A DNA stretch of 64,000 bases from a virus: the IMG/VR virus record IMGVR_UViG_3300034073_003542, positions 62,001 through 126,000 of that record. The stretch is one strand, 5' to 3'. Positions within the stretch are counted from its first letter, which is position 1; each line of letters opens with the position of its first letter. The translations under genes were made by a program, and so were the position numbers. Positions 8,758 to 16,536 of this stretch are shown one piece after another. Below the pieces are notes generated by a model, which was given only the letters and a program-made list of their open reading frames with translations, was not told the origin of the DNA and ran no database searches.

Positions 8758-9193
8758 TATTTTGCTCCTCTGTATCTTCGTCTAGGGATTTCAATTTAGA
8801 TAAGATATTATTAACTGTTGGAATTTTTCTATCAAACTTAATATCTTTTTTTCTTTCTAGATTCATTTTTAGTTCTTTGTTCTGTGAATCTAAAAGTTTC
8901 TGCTCTTTCTCTATAATAGCAATCAAACTGGGCGCTCGCAAAGAGTATAATCTCTGTGCTTTTGGATCTCGTAACGCTTTAACTATTGCTGCTGGATCAT
9001 ACTTTTTAACAAGCTTATTTGCTGTAGCTATTTGGTTTCTATAAAAAGCCGCCCATTCTTTAGATACCCAAAATCGATAGTGTAGATCTTTTTTATCGTA
9101 TCGAGCCTTATTTTCACAGATTATCTCTGTAATATATTGAGCAGCGGTAACGGTTTTGCCGTTACTATACTTGGAAGGATATCTATTAGACAT
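8747..9193 (-). CDS. Unknown protein upstream of recA
   Basis: 148 residues with a basic, helical central region (WVSKEWAAFYRNQIATANKLVKKYDPAAIVKAL as a rough description of residues 43-75) and a charged C-terminal tail. No catalytic motif is recognised. The stop overlaps the recA start by 11 bases, and the gene follows the HTH-type gene by 3 bases, so it is co-transcribed with the recombination genes. The pattern of aromatic and basic residues would fit a small nucleic-acid-binding protein, but there is no direct evidence. Confidence 0.6.
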   Translation of the reverse strand: MSNRYPSKYSNGKTVTAAQYITEIICENKARYDKKDLHYRFWVSKEWAAFYRNQIATANKLVKKYDPAAIVKALRDPKAQRLYSLRAPSLIAIIEKEQKLLDSQNKELKMNLERKKDIKFDRKIPTVNNILSKLKSLDEDTEEQNNGS

Positions 9194-9196
9194 TGA

Positions 9197-9553
9197 TTAC
9201 TTTGGGCGAAAAATTGCGTCTTTGTTTCGAATACTGATAGGATTTGACTTATTCTTTTTTCTGTGTTCATCAGCTAGTTCTGTGAAACCCTTTGTTGTTA
9301 TAGTAACAGTACTATTACCGTCAGCATCTTTCTTTTCGACCAACGGAAGATTTTTCTTTCGCTTTTTGGCAACGGCGGGTTCGTTCTTGTTTTTCATTTT
9401 CTTGTTAGCTTGAGTATTAACTTCTGCTTTTTCCAAGCATTTGATTACTTGATCAACAGATAATTTAAGAGCCTCAGAAATTTCTTCTGCGTCTTTCCCT
9501 TCATTATTCATCCAGTAAATTGCATATGTTTGTGTTTTATTTAGTCTAGCCAT
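9197..9553 (-). CDS. Small protein with N-terminal helix-turn-helix
   Basis: 118 residues. The first 45 (MARLNKTQTYAIYWMN, then GKDAEEISEALKLSVDQVIKCLEKA) read as a sigma-4-like or resolvase-like helix-turn-helix. A Lys-rich linker follows (KKMKNKNE, KKRKKNLP), then a short C-terminal segment containing TVTITTKGFTELADEHRKKNK. It is probably a DNA-binding regulator. It abuts the genes on both sides (shared bases at 9553 upstream and a 3-base gap downstream). Confidence 0.6.
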   Translation of the reverse strand: MARLNKTQTYAIYWMNNEGKDAEEISEALKLSVDQVIKCLEKAEVNTQANKKMKNKNEPAVAKKRKKNLPLVEKKDADGNSTVTITTKGFTELADEHRKKNKSNPISIRNKDAIFRPK

Positions 9554-9942
9554 TAATTATTCTCCTTGTTTGCCTTGCTCAACCATGATCTATTTAGTGT
9601 TCGTAGATAATTGACATATAACTCAAAAACCTTTGGATTAACCTCAATAAAATTTGTAACCTCGTCTGTTCGTTTCAGTAATGTGTTTGATTGATTTGTT
9701 ACTAGTGGATTTGGATCAAATATATTTCTACGATCATCTACTCTAACAAAAAATCTAGTTTTTCCATTATTTGTTATTGTTTTTGCATAAACGTCTTTGT
9801 CGTTTTTAAGAGCTTTTTCTGTTTTGATGCGAGGGTTTAGTAAATCGTCTAAGAAATCGTTTTTCTTTTTGTGTCCAAAAAATTCATATTCGTTATTGTC
9901 TGATACATTCGGATCTATTTTAAAAATACATTCTTCTGCCAT
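9553..9942 (-). CDS. Unknown small protein
   Basis: 129 residues, no recognised domain. It begins MAEECIFKIDPNVSDNNEYE and contains a short KTRFFVRVDDRRNIFDPNP segment that resembles a small beta structure, ending in a helical VNYLRTLNRSWLSKANKE. It is spaced 1 base from the FmdB-type gene upstream and touches the HTH gene downstream, so it belongs to the same operon. Nothing in the sequence indicates a specific function. Confidence 0.6.
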   Translation of the reverse strand: MAEECIFKIDPNVSDNNEYEFFGHKKKNDFLDDLLNPRIKTEKALKNDKDVYAKTITNNGKTRFFVRVDDRRNIFDPNPLVTNQSNTLLKRTDEVTNFIEVNPKVFELYVNYLRTLNRSWLSKANKENN

Positions 9943-9943
9943 A

Positions 9944-10324
9944 TTAAATCTTCTTTCTTGGGTTCTTTTTTCTTCTAACTTTTTGTGAATTATCAGACCA
10001 TTTAACTGTTTGGTCTGTATTCATCCTTTTCATTCCTTTTGGTAACGCTCCCTTTTGGCGATAGTCATAGTGTTTCTTTTGTAGTCTACTCTTATGGTCG
10101 TCGCTAAATCTATCTCTATTGCGATCAGCTAATTCTCCAAGAGTAAGTTGATCATCGCTTTTTTTTACACTAGTGATCTGTGTAGCAACGTCCAACATAT
10201 AGTTACGGTGCGTTTTTTTACTATTGCAATGAAGACATTTGGGCGATTCTTGATAGTCTTTTATAAAGAAAAAGAGTTCAAATTTTTCGCCGCATTTATC
10301 GCATCCATAACTATACGTTGGCAT
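9944..10324 (-). CDS. FmdB-type zinc-ribbon protein
   Basis: 126 residues. The N terminus MPTYSYGCDKCGEKFELF with C8/C11 and then C30/C33 (PKCLHCNSKK) is the FmdB/CxxC_CxxC_SSSS zinc-ribbon signature, a putative regulatory domain common in bacteria and phages. The remainder is basic and probably disordered (RNRDRFSDDHKSRLQKKHYD). It overlaps the start-proximal end of the HNH gene by 14 bases. Function in phages is unknown; a regulator or structural zinc protein is possible. Confidence 0.7.
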   Translation of the reverse strand: MPTYSYGCDKCGEKFELFFFIKDYQESPKCLHCNSKKTHRNYMLDVATQITSVKKSDDQLTLGELADRNRDRFSDDHKSRLQKKHYDYRQKGALPKGMKRMNTDQTVKWSDNSQKVRRKKNPRKKI

Positions 10325-10907
10325 TTTGCTTATAACTTTCTGGTAAATATATCGCCCACTCTTCAGGAATACTATCCTTTATTTTAGTTAGATATCTGTT
10401 GATTGGCAAGAATTTACTGCTCTTAGCTGGAACATATGGTAAATGTAGTAATGGCATTTGTGCTTGTTGGGGAGTTCTATTTCCCTTTTTATGATTACAT
10501 TTGACACAACTAGTTGCTATATTTGTCCATACTGTAGGAGTTCCCTTTTTATAGTTCCATAAGCTCTTAGGTATTACGTGATCATATGTTAATTCGCTAC
10601 TATCAAATATCTTATGACAATATAAACAAGTATAATCATCTCTTATGAAAACATTTCTTCTATTAAAGGCGATTCCATGACGACTTGTTTTGAAGAACTT
10701 ACGTGTTCTTACAACAGCAGGAATAGGATACTTACGATCATGAGCACCCTGAATAAAATCATCCTTATAAAAGTCTAGAATATCTACGCCATGTTTATCA
10801 TCTTCTGTATATCCTAAACTCCAACTCATTGCACGAGTCCAAGATACTATACAAAGCGGACTATAATCAGCATTCAAAACTAAACATCTACTGTTTTTGG
10901 TTTTCAT
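10311..10907 (-). CDS. HNH endonuclease
   Basis: 198 residues. A zinc-stabilised HNH core is present: CLYCHKIF, then ELTYDHVIPKSL (catalytic DH), then a second CxxC in SCVKCNHKKGNRT with the final Asn/His. The N-terminal segment RCLVLNADYSPLCIVSW is typical of stand-alone phage HNH proteins of this family. It could be a homing endonuclease or a functional nicking enzyme. The upstream gap of 30 bases to phoH contains no clear promoter. Confidence 0.8.
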   Translation of the reverse strand: MKTKNSRCLVLNADYSPLCIVSWTRAMSWSLGYTEDDKHGVDILDFYKDDFIQGAHDRKYPIPAVVRTRKFFKTSRHGIAFNRRNVFIRDDYTCLYCHKIFDSSELTYDHVIPKSLWNYKKGTPTVWTNIATSCVKCNHKKGNRTPQQAQMPLLHLPYVPAKSSKFLPINRYLTKIKDSIPEEWAIYLPESYKQNANV

Positions 10908-10937
10908 CGTACAATTCCGAATTAACTATCGTTCCTA

Positions 10938-11684
10938 TTAACTAGACTTTTTGCTATTTTCGTATTCTTTTTCTTCCAACATCTCTAGTCTGTCTAATAT
11001 TTTCTCAATTATGGGATTACGAACAATATCAGTGGTTTCTAGTACAGAAACGCCGATTCCATCTATCCCATACAAAGAGTCAATCATATACTTAAATCCG
11101 CCTCTCATATGATATGGTAGATCAGATTGAGATACGTCGCCAGTAATCACCATTTTACTGTCTCTGCCTATTCGTGTCAAGAGCATTTTTAGTTGATCAT
11201 AGCTTGCGTTTTGGCATTCGTCCGCAATTATAAAACAATTATGAAAATTACGACCCCTCATAAAACCAAATGGAACAATCTCAATCTTATTACTAGCCTT
11301 TAATGAAACATATGTTCCAGCAGCAGAATAATTATTAATCTCATCTAATATTGGTAATAAATACGGATGTAATTTTTCTTCGAAAATTCCTGGTAGAAAA
11401 CCAAGCTTTTCGCCAGCCTCTACAACTGGTCTAGTTATAATAATTTTATTAACTTTATCTTCTAACAAATACTCCAGCGCAGTACCTACTGCACAAGAAG
11501 TTTTTCCGCTCCCTGCTGGGCCATGACACAAAACAATGCTATTTTGATTTATTTTATTGATATAGTCGGCTTGATTAGCAGATCTAGGTTTTACTTTATG
11601 TCTATTAGCAAATCCCTTAAAATTTGTTGGCGGTCCAATATCATTAGTAGCATCTATAACCTTCTTTTTTCTAGTTTTTCTCAA
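10938..11684 (-). CDS. phoH: PhoH-like ATPase
   Basis: 248 residues. Walker A GPAGSGKT (55-62), Walker B CFIIADECQNAS and the characteristic ITRPVVEAGEKLGFLPG segment identify a PhoH family P-loop ATPase, often linked with RNA handling or phosphate stress and very common in phages. The frame opens with TTG at 11684, with AAAGGA about 8 bases upstream; no ATG lies nearby at the N terminus. A late-type promoter box sits 46 bases upstream, overlapping the end of the dUTPase gene. Confidence 0.88.
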   Translation of the reverse strand: MRKTRKKKVIDATNDIGPPTNFKGFANRHKVKPRSANQADYINKINQNSIVLCHGPAGSGKTSCAVGTALEYLLEDKVNKIIITRPVVEAGEKLGFLPGIFEEKLHPYLLPILDEINNYSAAGTYVSLKASNKIEIVPFGFMRGRNFHNCFIIADECQNASYDQLKMLLTRIGRDSKMVITGDVSQSDLPYHMRGGFKYMIDSLYGIDGIGVSVLETTDIVRNPIIEKILDRLEMLEEKEYENSKKSS

Positions 11685-11729
11685 AGTTAGGTTCCTTTTA
11701 GGGAAGTGTGTTTATAGTAAAATCCTACC

Positions 11730-11742
11730 ATTATATACACTA
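11730..11742 (-). promoter_or_regulatory. Phage promoter box TAGTGTATATAAT (phoH)
   Basis: Copy of the recurring box TRGTGTATNNTAA, here overlapping the dUTPase stop codon and 46 bases upstream of the phoH start. The core TGTATATAAT also resembles an extended -10 element. It has no matching -35. Confidence 0.5.
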
Positions 11743-12159
11743 TCCGCTTGATCCAAACCCCTTTTCGCCCCTATTGGTTTCTGTCAATTCGTCGGTTTCC
11801 ACCATAGGGAAATTAAAATGTTGCTCAATAATGACTTGGGCGATTTTGTCTCCATAAGTTATTTCAAATGTTTTTTCTTTGTCTGTATTAATTAGTACAA
11901 CTTTATATTCGCCCGAATATCCACTATCACAAACTCCTGCTAAAACATCAATACCTTGTTTAGCAGCAAGTCCTGATCTTGGGGCGATTCGTGCATAGAA
12001 CCCATCAGGTAATTGTAAACAAATTCCTGTGCCGACAATAGCTCTTTCTCCAGGGGGAATAGAAACCTGTTCGACGGCAAATAAATCAGCCCCTGCGTCT
12101 GTTGGATTATTTCTTTTGGGCGTTATTGCTAATTCATGAATCTTCTTTACTTTAATCAT
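11740..12159 (-). CDS. dut: dUTPase (trimeric type)
   Basis: Hydrolyses dUTP to dUMP and pyrophosphate, protecting DNA from uracil and feeding dTMP synthesis. The five motifs are visible: DAGADLFA, APRSGLAAK, GVCDSGYSGEY, GDKIAQVIIEQ and the C-terminal RGEKGFGSSG. The frame is open up to 12183, but AGGAGG just before two consecutive ATG codons supports a start at 12159 (MIKVKKIHEL), giving 139 residues, which is the usual length. The gene follows the nrdA stop by 11 bases. Confidence 0.93.
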   Translation of the reverse strand: MIKVKKIHELAITPKRNNPTDAGADLFAVEQVSIPPGERAIVGTGICLQLPDGFYARIAPRSGLAAKQGIDVLAGVCDSGYSGEYKVVLINTDKEKTFEITYGDKIAQVIIEQHFNFPMVETDELTETNRGEKGFGSSG

Positions 12160-12170
12160 CATTCCTCCTA

Positions 12171-13829
12171 TTAGGCTTCGCAACTAGAACAGCTCAGAAG
12201 ATTTCTTGCTAATTCCTGAGCAGGATTTGCGCTCCTCTGATAATAAAATGTTTTAACTCCCATCCTCCATCCCTCAATTAGTAGATCGCTAACTTGTTTT
12301 GGTGGAGTATTGGGTGGAACCATAAGATTTAAGGATTGTGCTTGATCTATATATTGTTGACGATTAGCTGCTTGAATAACAATTTCTTTTTGGCTAATCT
12401 CACCAAAGGTCTTAAACACATCTTTTTCTTCTTGAGATAGAAAATCTAAATGTTGAACAGAACCACCCTTAACCAATATGCTCTTCCACACTTCATCATT
12501 ATGTTTATCATATTTTTTCAATAGATCTTTTAGGTGAGGATTTTTAAATGTAAATTTGCCCTTAGCTAAATTCTTAACAAAGTAATTACTGTTAAGCGGC
12601 TCTATACTGGGGCTAACTTGTCCCAATATAAAGGAACTACTTGTTGTTGGAGCAATAGCAAGAGTTGTAACATTTCTTCGCCCATAGCCCTCTAATATTG
12701 GAGCTTCTCCAAATTTTTCGGCTAATTCAATAGTAGCCCTATCCGCCTTTTCTCTTATTGTTTTCCAGATTTGTCCATTAATCATCTTAGCTTGTAGACT
12801 TTCAAATGGAATCATTTTGCTCTGTAGGTATGAATGCCACCCCAATCCGCCCAAACCTAATGCTCTTTGGTTTAGGGCAAAGTTTCTAGCGCTCTTCATA
12901 AATCTTATATTTTCTGTTTTATCTACAAACTCTTGATTAACAGCGTCTAAGAAATATATCATAGTTTCTACTGCATCTGTTTCGGCTATCTCATCCCAAT
13001 GCAATAGATTAAGACTACTTAGTACACACACAAAACTATTGTTCTCATCTGAAAAAAGATTTATTTCCGAGCATAGATTTGACCCACTTATCTTCATGCT
13101 CTTATCTTTATACACTTGAGGAGCATTATTATTTACTGTGTCGGTAAAGAATATATAAGGATAACCAGTTTCAAACCTCTTTTGGATAATTTTGGCCCAA
13201 ATCTTTCTCTTAGACTTATCTCCCTCAACCATACTATTCATCCAAGCATCAGTAATAGTAACCCCAATGCTCATATTCTGAATAGAATGACCTTCTCCTC
13301 TAATCTGCAAAAACTCTTCAATATCCGGATGTTCTACCGGGAGATATGCTGCAAAAGATCCTCTACGTTGCTGACCTTGAGTGATAACATTTGTAGCAGT
13401 ATCGAACATTTCCATGAAATGTACTGGCCCACTACTTTCGCCCCCAACACTAATCTTAGCTCCACGACCTCTTAGATCACCAAAATAACCACTGGTTCCT
13501 CCACCCACTTTGCTCATCATTCCAACTTCTGCTGTTTTGTACAAGATACTAGTGATTGTATCGTCTATATAACTCCCAAAACAAGAAACAGGTAATCCTC
13601 GTTTATTTCCGAAATTCGTAATGACTGGTGTGCTTAATGAATAAAAACCTTTTGATAAATAGTTATAGAATTTATCAGAGAACCCAGATACACCCAATAT
13701 CTTTTCTGCATTATCTGAAATTTGTCTATATCGTACTTCTGGCTCTGTACCTTCTTCTAGGTAACCGCGTTCTAAAAATAGTCTTGAGTGCTTATTTAGC
13801 CAATAAAATGGTTCATTTACTTTTGTCAT
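12171..13829 (-). CDS. nrdA: Ribonucleotide reductase class I alpha subunit
   Basis: Reduces ribonucleoside diphosphates to deoxy forms with NrdB. Active-site residues are C83 (LPVSCFGS), C253 in SNLCSEI with neighbouring Asn and Glu, C268 (FVCVLSSLNL) and the C-terminal shuttle pair C547/C550 (SCSSC). The protein has 552 residues and lacks the N-terminal ATP-cone, so overall dATP feedback inhibition is probably absent, as in many phage enzymes. It lies 24 bases downstream of nrdB. An AT-rich TATAAATA run directly precedes the start codon but is too close to serve as its promoter. Confidence 0.95.
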   Translation of the reverse strand: MTKVNEPFYWLNKHSRLFLERGYLEEGTEPEVRYRQISDNAEKILGVSGFSDKFYNYLSKGFYSLSTPVITNFGNKRGLPVSCFGSYIDDTITSILYKTAEVGMMSKVGGGTSGYFGDLRGRGAKISVGGESSGPVHFMEMFDTATNVITQGQQRRGSFAAYLPVEHPDIEEFLQIRGEGHSIQNMSIGVTITDAWMNSMVEGDKSKRKIWAKIIQKRFETGYPYIFFTDTVNNNAPQVYKDKSMKISGSNLCSEINLFSDENNSFVCVLSSLNLLHWDEIAETDAVETMIYFLDAVNQEFVDKTENIRFMKSARNFALNQRALGLGGLGWHSYLQSKMIPFESLQAKMINGQIWKTIREKADRATIELAEKFGEAPILEGYGRRNVTTLAIAPTTSSSFILGQVSPSIEPLNSNYFVKNLAKGKFTFKNPHLKDLLKKYDKHNDEVWKSILVKGGSVQHLDFLSQEEKDVFKTFGEISQKEIVIQAANRQQYIDQAQSLNLMVPPNTPPKQVSDLLIEGWRMGVKTFYYQRSANPAQELARNLLSCSSCEA

Positions 13830-13853
13830 AAATATTTATATCCTAATTAACTT

Positions 13854-15800
13854 TTAAAATAATTCGTCTACACTAAAACATACTGAATTTTTAGAGTATT
13901 CAACTGGTCTTGAGTTAAAGAAGTCTGTCATATTATTGCCTAGAATCTGTTCATCAAACCATGTTGTTTTTTTAAGCATTTCGTTGTCTACTCCAAATAC
14001 TGATTCATAGCCAATTTCTTTCAGAGAGGCATTTAAGCGATCCTTAATATATTCTTTCAAAAGATTTGAATTAAGATATTCGCTCTCATATCCATTAACG
14101 ATCCAATCAATGATCTCGCACTCATATTTTACTGCTTCTTTGGCTTCGTGCAAGATTTTTTTCTCTAGCTGTTCATCGAATAGGTCTGGATGTTCTTCTT
14201 TAATAGTATTAATGATTTTTATTCCAATCATAGAATGCAAACAATTTCCTGCAATAAATGTTTTACCGTCTAGTCTTGTTATAATAGCTCCAGAATCCAC
14301 TGATACGCAATATACATTGCCATTGTATTTAGTTATAGTTTTCTTTATTCCGTGTGAAACTGGATTATGGTCTATTTTTCTTAATCCAAGCTTATAACAT
14401 GGACTATCTTCATATCCTTCTTTTGTATTAGCATAGTAACTTGTTGCATACCCAGCACATATTGCTATAGATTGAACCATATCGATACACGATTTATTAG
14501 TAGAAGAATACCCTATACTGTCAGAGTCAGACCTTTTATATCCATCCCACTCAACTACTTCTTGTATAAAGTCTTCACACCATTCTAGAGATTTATTTTT
14601 AAGATCGACCCAATCAAAAGATTTATAGTCAAAATCATGATTAAATGTTATTCTATAGATAACTTCATTATCTTTATTTGGTTCTGATTTAGTATATGGA
14701 ATATTGCTCTTATTTAATATCCATTCCAGTCTCTCTTTTTTTCTATCCTTAGTTAATGCAAAAGAGTGTGTTTGCCCGCCATTTTTTCCTCTTTTTATTT
14801 TTTCTGCTTTGGTATTTTTCCAATACAAAATAGATCCGTCTGCTTGAATAGCTATCTTAAGTCTGTCTTCGTAAGACAAAATATTGTCTCCATCATTGTT
14901 TAATGTGCCACTAATTGGTATTTTTATATTTTTATGTAACTTAAGATCAATTGCTTTCTTTTTTTTGTAGTTGTCATAATTATCAAAGTAAACCATATCA
15001 TGATTTGGAGTAACTATGCACTTGTTTCCAGATCTACTAAAAGCGATAACATCTCCAGTATATTTTTTATTAGTTTTATGATTGACTTTAGTAAATTCTA
15101 TTAATCCTTCTGGAGTATATTGAGCTACATCATCTCCTACATTAATATCTCTAAAATCTACCCATCCTTTTGGGGTTAGTATTTCAGTGCCTTCAATATA
15201 GCATTCTTCTCTTGATGTATACTCAACCTGCTTATTTGTATCTTTTAGCATATTCTTAAATCGCCCAAAATAGCTAATAGTATAAAACTGACTAAATAGA
15301 GCAATATTTTCAACAAATAAAGTAAACAAAATTAATGAATAGATGAATTGTTTTTTATTATCTTCGTGGAATTTGTGTAGATGTTTGCGTAAGTAGTTTA
15401 CGCGTCCCTTAATAATATCTAATTCTAAAATCTTCTCAAAATTATCATCAATACCAAGTACTTCTAATAAACGCTCATAAGCATCCCCATGAATGACTTC
15501 AACATGAGCCATTGTATAACCAAGATCATTAAGAGAAGGATGAGGTAAATTCTCTCCCAGCTTCGCCCAAAACTTCTTGACCGAAATCTCTAATTGACCA
15601 ATTGTTGAAAGGGCGCGAATTATAATCTGTTGTTCTTGATCTGTTAAATTAACCAAAAAATCCTGTTTGTCGCTTTGGAAGTTGAATTCTCTGTGCGTCC
15701 AGAAGCCGTTGTGCATAGCTTCAATAAAGTCTTGGGTCCAGGGATAGTGATCAGGTTTACGGGAAATTTGTTCATTAAATATCATCTTTGATTGCTCCAT
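13854..15800 (-). CDS. nrdB: Ribonucleotide reductase class I beta subunit, intein-containing precursor
   Basis: Radical-generating subunit. Iron ligands and the tyrosyl radical are in place: E101-x-x-H104-x-x-x-Y108 in EVIHGDAY, E164 in LFVENIALF, and E199 with H522, which become ECLH after splicing. The intein occupies residues 200-519, so the mature protein is about 328 residues, a normal NrdB length. It ends SKNSVCFSVDELF, a C-terminal tail suited to NrdA binding. The gene lies directly upstream of nrdA. The start has no strong Shine-Dalgarno; a 44-codon membrane-protein ORF precedes it. Confidence 0.93.
   Translation of the reverse strand: MEQSKMIFNEQISRKPDHYPWTQDFIEAMHNGFWTHREFNFQSDKQDFLVNLTDQEQQIIIRALSTIGQLEISVKKFWAKLGENLPHPSLNDLGYTMAHVEVIHGDAYERLLEVLGIDDNFEKILELDIIKGRVNYLRKHLHKFHEDNKKQFIYSLILFTLFVENIALFSQFYTISYFGRFKNMLKDTNKQVEYTSREECYIEGTEILTPKGWVDFRDINVGDDVAQYTPEGLIEFTKVNHKTNKKYTGDVIAFSRSGNKCIVTPNHDMVYFDNYDNYKKKKAIDLKLHKNIKIPISGTLNNDGDNILSYEDRLKIAIQADGSILYWKNTKAEKIKRGKNGGQTHSFALTKDRKKERLEWILNKSNIPYTKSEPNKDNEVIYRITFNHDFDYKSFDWVDLKNKSLEWCEDFIQEVVEWDGYKRSDSDSIGYSSTNKSCIDMVQSIAICAGYATSYYANTKEGYEDSPCYKLGLRKIDHNPVSHGIKKTITKYNGNVYCVSVDSGAIITRLDGKTFIAGNCLHSMIGIKIINTIKEEHPDLFDEQLEKKILHEAKEAVKYECEIIDWIVNGYESEYLNSNLLKEYIKDRLNASLKEIGYESVFGVDNEMLKKTTWFDEQILGNNMTDFFNSRPVEYSKNSVCFSVDELF
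14244..15203 (-). other. NrdB intein (320 residues) with degenerate LAGLIDADG region
   Basis: Residues 200-519 of the precursor. It starts C-Y-I-E-G-T-E-I-L-T-P-K-G-W (block A), has block B CIVTPNHD, block F VYCVSVDSG, and ends FIAGN before extein Cys520. Cys at residue 1 makes it a standard class 1 intein, though the penultimate His is Gly. The middle (IAIQADGSI about 317-325 and VVEWDGYKRSDSD about 415-427) resembles the two LAGLIDADG helices of a homing endonuclease, with WDG in the second helix where D-x-D-G is usual. Confidence 0.85.
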
Positions 15801-15830
15801 TTAAAATAGGTGTACTTTGTCTCCACAATG

Positions 15831-15965
15831 TTACAGTTTTTTATTCAACAGAGCTACCATGCCTATTAAAACGGATGCTCGAAAGGAGGTTTCCGCTGTA
15901 GAATGTCCATAAAAAAGATCATATGAGTATATCAGCATGGAAATATAAAAAATAACATTCATCAT
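15831..15965 (-). CDS. Small membrane protein, 44 residues
   Basis: A short open frame in the 190-base gap between the dCMP deaminase and nrdB genes. It begins MMNVIFYISMLIYSYDLFYG and ends RASVLIGMVALLNKKL. Two hydrophobic segments suggest a small inner-membrane protein. A phage promoter box lies 26 bases upstream of the start, which supports expression. The Shine-Dalgarno is weak (AGAGACAGAT). No homologue is recognised and the call rests on the open frame, hydrophobicity and promoter. Confidence 0.45.
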   Translation of the reverse strand: MMNVIFYISMLIYSYDLFYGHSTAETSFRASVLIGMVALLNKKL

Positions 15966-15990
15966 ATCTGTCTCTGTTGTTTTGGTAATC

Positions 15991-16003
15991 TTACAATACA
16001 CCA
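15991..16003 (-). promoter_or_regulatory. Phage promoter box TGGTGTATTGTAA (small ORF and nrdB-nrdA)
   Basis: Matches the recurring TRGTGTATNNTAA box. It overlaps the stop codon of the dCMP deaminase gene and lies 26 bases before the 44-residue ORF and 191 bases before nrdB. Confidence 0.45.
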
Positions 16004-16485
16004 CTCAATTGTTTCAGCCAATCATAGTTTGGCTCAAAATATTCTATTTCGATACCTGTCATTTTAACAAATTGGTCAAATAGTTTTTGTTGATTTTCAT
16101 CAAATAGATGAGTCCCATGAGATTTAGCCATAACGATTTTTGTGATGCCATTTTGCCACAGCGTCATGGCGCAATTATTGCAACATTGACCGGTTACATA
16201 TGCTATTGCGTTGTCTGGCCTAATAACACAATTAGCCAAACTATTTATTTCACTATGGATGAAGACCGCATATTTAGCGGGTCTTTCTAAGGGTAGTTCT
16301 TTATCGTGCATTCCTTTGGGAAATCCATTATAGCCAACCCCCAATATCCTATTTTGTCTATCCGTAATGACACAGCCATGTTGCGTATGAATATCGTGCG
16401 ATCTTTGTGAGGCTACTTTTGCTAGACCAAGAAAATAATTGGTCCAGTCGGGTCTTGTGCGATGTGTTGGATTTTCGTTTGGCAT
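15991..16485 (-). CDS. dCMP/deoxycytidylate deaminase
   Basis: Converts dCMP to dUMP for thymidylate synthesis. The zinc site is H79-S-E81 (FIHSEINSL) with C104 and C107 (CCNNC), numbered from the upstream GTG at 16491. The N-terminal RPDWTNYFLGLAKVASQRS is typical of phage dCMP deaminases. I prefer the ATG at 16485 (MPNENPTH), giving 164 residues. The sigma-70 promoter upstream would start RNA at about 16487, so the transcript would be almost leaderless and no Shine-Dalgarno is present. Confidence 0.88.
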   Translation of the reverse strand: MPNENPTHRTRPDWTNYFLGLAKVASQRSHDIHTQHGCVITDRQNRILGVGYNGFPKGMHDKELPLERPAKYAVFIHSEINSLANCVIRPDNAIAYVTGQCCNNCAMTLWQNGITKIVMAKSHGTHLFDENQQKLFDQFVKMTGIEIEYFEPNYDWLKQLSGVL

Positions 16486-16493
16486 AGTCACAT

Positions 16494-16522
16494 ATTATAT
16501 CGAGAGACAGCCTATGTGTCAA
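16494..16522 (-). promoter_or_regulatory. Sigma-70 promoter for the dCMP deaminase gene
   Basis: Perfect TTGACA (16517-16522) and TATAAT (16494-16499) with a 17-base spacer. The expected transcription start is 1-3 bases before the deaminase ATG. Confidence 0.75.
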
Positions 16523-16536
16523 GTTGTCGTTATTAG

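Noticed and set aside
13830-13842. TATAAATA-like sequence in front of nrdA as a T4-type late promoter
   Set aside because: It is 2-3 bases from the start codon, so transcription from it would start inside the gene.
15859-15912. Plus-strand 17-codon frame with AAGGAGG in the gap before nrdB
   Set aside because: The AAGGAGG lies inside the short frame rather than before it, and no following plus-strand gene exists.
15801-15990. tRNA or small RNA gene in the largest gap
   Set aside because: No cloverleaf arms or TTCGA-type loop could be drawn; a short ORF and promoter box explain the gap better.
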